This document shows positions 52,417-55,688 of a stretch of 55,688 nt of DNA, piece by piece. The notes under the pieces are model-generated. The model worked only from the letters and a program-made list of their open reading frames with translations. It did no database searches and was not told where the DNA came from. Source of the stretch: Embleya sp040605455 (GTDB lineage Bacteria; Actinomycetota; Actinomycetes; Streptomycetales; Streptomycetaceae); contig NZ_JBEXCV010000049.1 in the NCBI RefSeq assembly GCF_040605455.1, forward strand, positions 1 to 55,688, written 5' to 3'. A program made the translations under genes and the position numbers. Every line of letters starts with the position of its first letter. Position 1 is the stretch's first letter.

Positions 52417-52907
52417 GGTCGGTCGCCCTCCTGTGTATCCGCCTTGGTCTCCGCCTCCGACTCGTCGTCGGAGTCGTCGGAGTCGCCCACGGCCGGGGTC
52501 CGATAGGGGTCCGCGTCACCGGCGTAGCCGGCGCCCGCGGCGGTTGAGCGTACCGCCGCATCGGCCTGCTGCGCCCGAGCGAGCAGATCGTCGATGAGTT
52601 TGGCGTTGTCCGGAAGGGCGTCGGCGATGAACGTCAGCGACGGCGTGTGTCGCACGCCGGTCTGGCGGCCCACCTCACTGCGGAGCACGCCCTTGGCGCT
52701 CTCCAGTGCGGCGGCGGTCGCCGCCCGCTCGGTCTCGTCGCCGTAGACCGTGTAGAACACGGTCGCCTCACGGAGGTCACCGGTCACTCGTGCGGCGGTG
52801 ATCGTCACGAACCCCAGACGCGGGTCCTTGATCCGTCGCTCCAAGGTCTCTGCGACCACAACCTGGATACGGTCCGCGAGTTTGCGCGCCCGCGCGGTGT
52901 CGGCCAC
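52413..52907 (-). CDS. rbfA: Ribosome-binding factor A
   Basis: A 164-residue protein. The KH-like fold of RbfA covers residues 1-115 (ARKLADRIQVVVAETLERRI, VTITAARVTGDLREATVFYTV and RHTPSLTFIAD). The acidic Asp/Ser/Glu-rich C-terminal tail (about 125-164) is longer than in enteric RbfA. It assists late 30S maturation near the 16S 5' end. The GTG at 52907 has AGGAGG immediately upstream. Coupled to nrnA by a four-base overlap. Confidence 0.95.
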   Translation of the reverse strand: MADTARARKLADRIQVVVAETLERRIKDPRLGFVTITAARVTGDLREATVFYTVYGDETERAATAAALESAKGVLRSEVGRQTGVRHTPSLTFIADALPDNAKLIDDLLARAQQADAAVRSTAAGAGYAGDADPYRTPAVGDSDDSDDESEAETKADTQEGDRP

Positions 52908-53040
52908 TGATCCTCCTGCGATTGCTCGGCATTTCGGCGGGATCCCCGCGCCCGGAGTCACCGGACGCGGGGGCCGCTCTCGTTGCTTGTTCTGTTCGGC
53001 TGCTCGCCCGACCGCTCGTTCGACGGCGGTCCGACGATCG

Positions 53041-53334
53041 TCAGTCGTCCTCTCCGTACACCCTGCGGCGTGTGGAGAGCAGTTCCAACTCCGGCCGGCC
53101 GGCGACCAGCCGCTCACAGCTGTCCAACACCTCCGCGCATCGCTCGACACTCGCGGAGACCACCGCGATGCCGATCACGCTGCGCCGATGCAAATCCTGA
53201 TGCTCGACCTCGGCGGCGGCAACGGCATTCTTGCGCTGAAGGTCCGCCAGGATGGGGCGGATCAAAGATCGTTTTTCCTTCAACGAGTGCACATCGCCGA
53301 ACAGCACATCGAGGCTGATGGTTCCCACAAACAT
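53041..53334 (-). CDS. ylxP: DUF503 family protein (YlxP-like)
   Basis: A 97-residue protein with the DUF503 signature: MFVGTISLDVLFGDVHSLKE, then KRSLIRPILADLQRKNAVAAAEV, and SVIGIAVVSASVERCAEVLD. It regularly sits between infB and rbfA; B. subtilis YlxP is the same family and is thought to act in ribosome or RNA processes. The ATG at 53334 lacks a strong Shine-Dalgarno sequence. The gap to rbfA (52908-53040) shows no gene. Confidence 0.92.
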   Translation of the reverse strand: MFVGTISLDVLFGDVHSLKEKRSLIRPILADLQRKNAVAAAEVEHQDLHRRSVIGIAVVSASVERCAEVLDSCERLVAGRPELELLSTRRRVYGEDD

Positions 53335-53489
53335 AGGCGACGGGCCTGGCCGGCCCGGGAGGCCTCGGGTCGGGGCCGCTGGGGCCACCGACGAAAGAAC
53401 CGGGCTCACACGTCGCGGCCCGGGGTACCACTGGTCACGCTGGTCTGCTCGTGCTGCCGGTCATACTGCCGCCGGCACTGCGACGCGCC

Positions 53490-53519
53490 GGATCCGCCCG
53501 GTGGGTACCGGGCGGATCC
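53490..53519. terminator. Terminator of infB
   Basis: GGATCCGCCCGGT (53490-53502), loop GGGT and ACCGGGCGGATCC (53507-53519) form a perfect 13-bp hairpin 41 bases past the infB stop, separating infB from ylxP. The ylxP promoter would lie in 53335-53489. Confidence 0.85.
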
Positions 53520-53559
53520 GTCGCGTCGATCAGCGGTTCGATCGGTTCGACCTACCGGG

Positions 53560-55688
53560 TCAGCCTCGCGGCTTCTCCCGCATCTCGAACGTCTCGATGA
53601 CGTCCTCGACCTTGATGTCGTTGAACGAACCGAGGTTGATACCGCACTCGAAGCCCTCGCGGACCTCGGTGACGTCGTCCTTCTCGCGGCGCAGGCCCTC
53701 GACATTGAGGTTGTCGGCGACGACCGCCCCCTGCCGGATGATCCGCGCCTTGGTGTTGCGCTTGATCGTCCCGCCGGTGACCATGCAGCCCGCGATGTTG
53801 CCGAGCTTGGAGGAGCGGAACACCGCGCGGATCTGCGCCGTGCCCAGCTGGACCTCTTCGTACTCGGGCTTGAGCATGCCCTTGAGCGCGGCTTCGATCT
53901 CCTCGATGGCCTGGTAGATCACCGAGTAGAAGCGAATGTCGACGCCCTCGCGGTCCGCCATCGTCCGCGCCCGGCCCTCCGGCCGGACGTTGAAGCCGAT
54001 GATGATCGCGTCCGAGGCCATCGCCAGGTTGACGTTGGACTCGGTGATCGCACCGACACCCCGGTCGATGATCCGCAGCTCGACCTCGTCGCCGACATCC
54101 AGGTTGAGCAGCGCGTCTTCCAACGCCTCCACCGAACCGGAGCCGTCACCCTTGAGGATGAGGTTGAGCTGCTGCATCTCGCCGGCCTTGAGGGCCTTGT
54201 CCAGGTCCTCAAGCGAGACGCGCTTGGAGCGACGGGCCAGGGTCGCGTTGCGCTCCCGGGCCGCCCGCTTCTCGGCGATCTGGCGCGCGGTGCGCTCTTC
54301 CTCGACCACGAGGAAGTTGTCACCGGCACCCGGCACCGAGGTCAGACCCAGCACCATGACCGGACGGGACGGCGCAGCCTCGGCGAGGTTGTTGCCGTTC
54401 TCGTCGATCATCGCGCGGACCCGGCCGTACGCCTCGCCGACCACGATCGCGTCGCCGATGCGCAGCGTGCCGCGCTGGACCAGGACGGTCGCGACGGGGC
54501 CGCGGCCCTTGTCGAGGTGACCCTCGATCGCGATGCCCTGGGCTTCCTGGTGCGGGTTGGCGGTGAGCTCCAGAGCCGCGTCCGCGGTCAGCACGACCGC
54601 TTCCAGCAGCTCGTCGATGCCCAGGCCCTGCTTCGCCGAGATGTCGACGAACATCGTTTCGCCGCCGTACTCCTCGGCCACGAGCCCGTACTCGGTGAGC
54701 TGGCCACGAACCTTGGTCGGGTCCGCGCCTTCCTTGTCGATCTTGTTGACCGCGACGACGATCGGCACGCCGGCCGCCTGCGCGTGGTTGAGCGCCTCGA
54801 TCGTCTGCGGCTTCACGCCGTCGTCCGCCGCGACCACGAGGATCGCGATGTCCGTCGACTTGGCACCGCGGGCACGCATGGCGGTGAACGCCTCGTGACC
54901 GGGGGTGTCGATCAGGGTGATCTTGCGGTCGACGTCGTTGACCGTGGTCGCGACCTGGTAGGCACCGATGTGCTGGGTGATGCCACCGGCCTCGCCCGCG
55001 ATCACGTTCGTCTTGCGGATCGCGTCGAGCAGGCGGGTCTTGCCGTGGTCGACGTGACCCATGACGGTGACGACCGGCGGACGCGCCTCGAGGTCTTCCT
55101 CGTCGCCCTCGTCCTCGCCCCATTCGAGGTCGAAGGACTCGAGCAGCTCGCGGTCCTCCTCCTCGGGGGAGACGATCTGGATCACGAAGTCGAGCTCGGC
55201 CCCGAGCGTCTGCAGCTCGTCGTCGCTCACCGACTGGGTCGCGGTGAGCATCGAGCCCAGGTTGAACATGATCTGGACGAGTGCTGCGGGGTTCGCGTTG
55301 ATCTTCTCCGCGAAGTCGGTGAGCGAGGCACCGCGCGACATCCGGACGACTCGCCCGTTGCCGCGAGGAGCCATCACGCCACCGGCGGACGGAGCCTGCA
55401 TGTTGTCGAACTCTTGACGACGCTGACGCTTCGACTTGCGCGCGCGGCCCGGACGCCCACCGGGACGACCGAACGCGCCCTGCGTGCCGCCGCGACCACC
55501 GGGGCCACCGCGACCGCCGCCACCGGGACGACCGGCGAAGCCGCCGCCGCCACCGGGACGACCCGGAGCGCCGCCGCCACCACCGGGACGGGAGCCGGGT
55601 CGACGTTGACGGTGACCGCCTCGACCACGTTGGGGCGCGAGTACCGGGCGTAGGCCAGTGCCCGCAGGGACGGCTTGTGCAGCTTGGA
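53560..55688 (-). CDS. infB: Translation initiation factor IF-2, C-terminal part (5' end outside window)
   Basis: 709 codons of a larger gene; the frame stays open to the right edge. The visible start is the Gly/Arg/Pro-rich N-terminal region, followed by KSKRQRRQEFDNMQAP and the IF2-N domain. The GTPase then shows G1 GHVDHGKT, switch motif ITQHIGAYQV, G3 DTPGHE, G4 NKID and G5 SAK, with the C-terminal domains that bind fMet-tRNA after it (EDVIETFEMREKPRG at the end). It delivers initiator tRNA to the 30S subunit. Head of the infB-ylxP-rbfA-nrnA-truB-ribF block. Confidence 0.97.
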   Translation of the reverse strand, partial: QAAQAVPAGTGLRPVLAPQRGRGGHRQRRPGSRPGGGGGAPGRPGGGGGFAGRPGGGGRGGPGGRGGTQGAFGRPGGRPGRARKSKRQRRQEFDNMQAPSAGGVMAPRGNGRVVRMSRGASLTDFAEKINANPAALVQIMFNLGSMLTATQSVSDDELQTLGAELDFVIQIVSPEEEDRELLESFDLEWGEDEGDEEDLEARPPVVTVMGHVDHGKTRLLDAIRKTNVIAGEAGGITQHIGAYQVATTVNDVDRKITLIDTPGHEAFTAMRARGAKSTDIAILVVAADDGVKPQTIEALNHAQAAGVPIVVAVNKIDKEGADPTKVRGQLTEYGLVAEEYGGETMFVDISAKQGLGIDELLEAVVLTADAALELTANPHQEAQGIAIEGHLDKGRGPVATVLVQRGTLRIGDAIVVGEAYGRVRAMIDENGNNLAEAAPSRPVMVLGLTSVPGAGDNFLVVEEERTARQIAEKRAARERNATLARRSKRVSLEDLDKALKAGEMQQLNLILKGDGSGSVEALEDALLNLDVGDEVELRIIDRGVGAITESNVNLAMASDAIIIGFNVRPEGRARTMADREGVDIRFYSVIYQAIEEIEAALKGMLKPEYEEVQLGTAQIRAVFRSSKLGNIAGCMVTGGTIKRNTKARIIRQGAVVADNLNVEGLRREKDDVTEVREGFECGINLGSFNDIKVEDVIETFEMREKPRG

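Noticed and set aside
52798..55653. 951-codon open frame antisense to infB, ylxP and rbfA
   Set aside because: It spans three well-supported genes on the other strand and their terminators.

Overview
The window is high-GC actinobacterial DNA and reads as a Streptomyces or close Streptomycetaceae chromosome core. The gene order infB, ylxP/DUF503, rbfA, nrnA, truB, ribF, ESX (type VII secretion) locus, rpsO, pnp, M16 peptidase, dapB, thyX, dapA, rnj, osaC, osaA, osaB, ftsK is the order I know from Streptomyces coelicolor (about SCO5706 to SCO5750). GTG and TTG starts are common, third codon positions are GC-rich, and nearly every gene end has a strong GC hairpin. No tRNA, rRNA, insertion sequence or CRISPR array was seen. 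Both ends are cut inside genes: ftsK on the left and infB on the right.

Left part (1-10.7 kb): the 5' part of ftsK, then the osmotic-stress module. This is OsaB (response regulator), OsaA (1,896-residue soluble hybrid kinase with ten or eleven HAMP-type repeats, GAF, kinase core, a degenerate and a functional receiver) and, divergently, OsaC (RsbW-like kinase, PAS, GAF and SpoIIE/PP2C phosphatase). A perfect 16-bp palindrome lies between osaA and osaC. Middle left (10.9-25.1 kb): small accessory genes (two GNAT acetyltransferases, an AbiEi-like/DUF559-like protein, a peptidoglycan-binding protein, a lipoprotein, a TetR regulator with repeated upstream motifs). These sit among RNA-processing and lysine/thymidylate genes: RNase J, DapA, ThyX, DapB, an M16 peptidase, PNPase and ribosomal protein S15.

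Centre (25.2-49.2 kb): a complete ESX/type VII secretion locus. The core is EccD, EccC (one 1,317-residue chain with three ATPase domains), EccB, EccE, a canonical mycosin, two WXG100 proteins and a 1,299-residue Pro/Gln-rich MinD-like ATPase. Between eccC and the canonical mycosin lies an accessory block (about 31.0-38.7 kb), partly less GC-rich. It holds a small helical protein, a WXG protein with a Gly/Ser/Pro-rich tail whose frame breaks at a G8 tract, a second mycosin with a variant active-site motif, two unknown proteins, a 714-residue protein with an N-terminal WXG-like segment (DUF6571-like), and an EspC-like partner. This block is the most likely place for undescribed secreted effectors. 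Most transcription units in the locus have their own hairpin terminators; esx, mycP and eccC each end in one.

Right part (49.3-55.7 kb): the translation/RNA operon infB-ylxP-rbfA-nrnA-truB-ribF on the minus strand. Overlapping stop/start codons couple rbfA to nrnA and nrnA to truB, and an infB terminator precedes ylxP.

All calls were made by reading the sequence. Family names rest on recognised motifs, not on searches.
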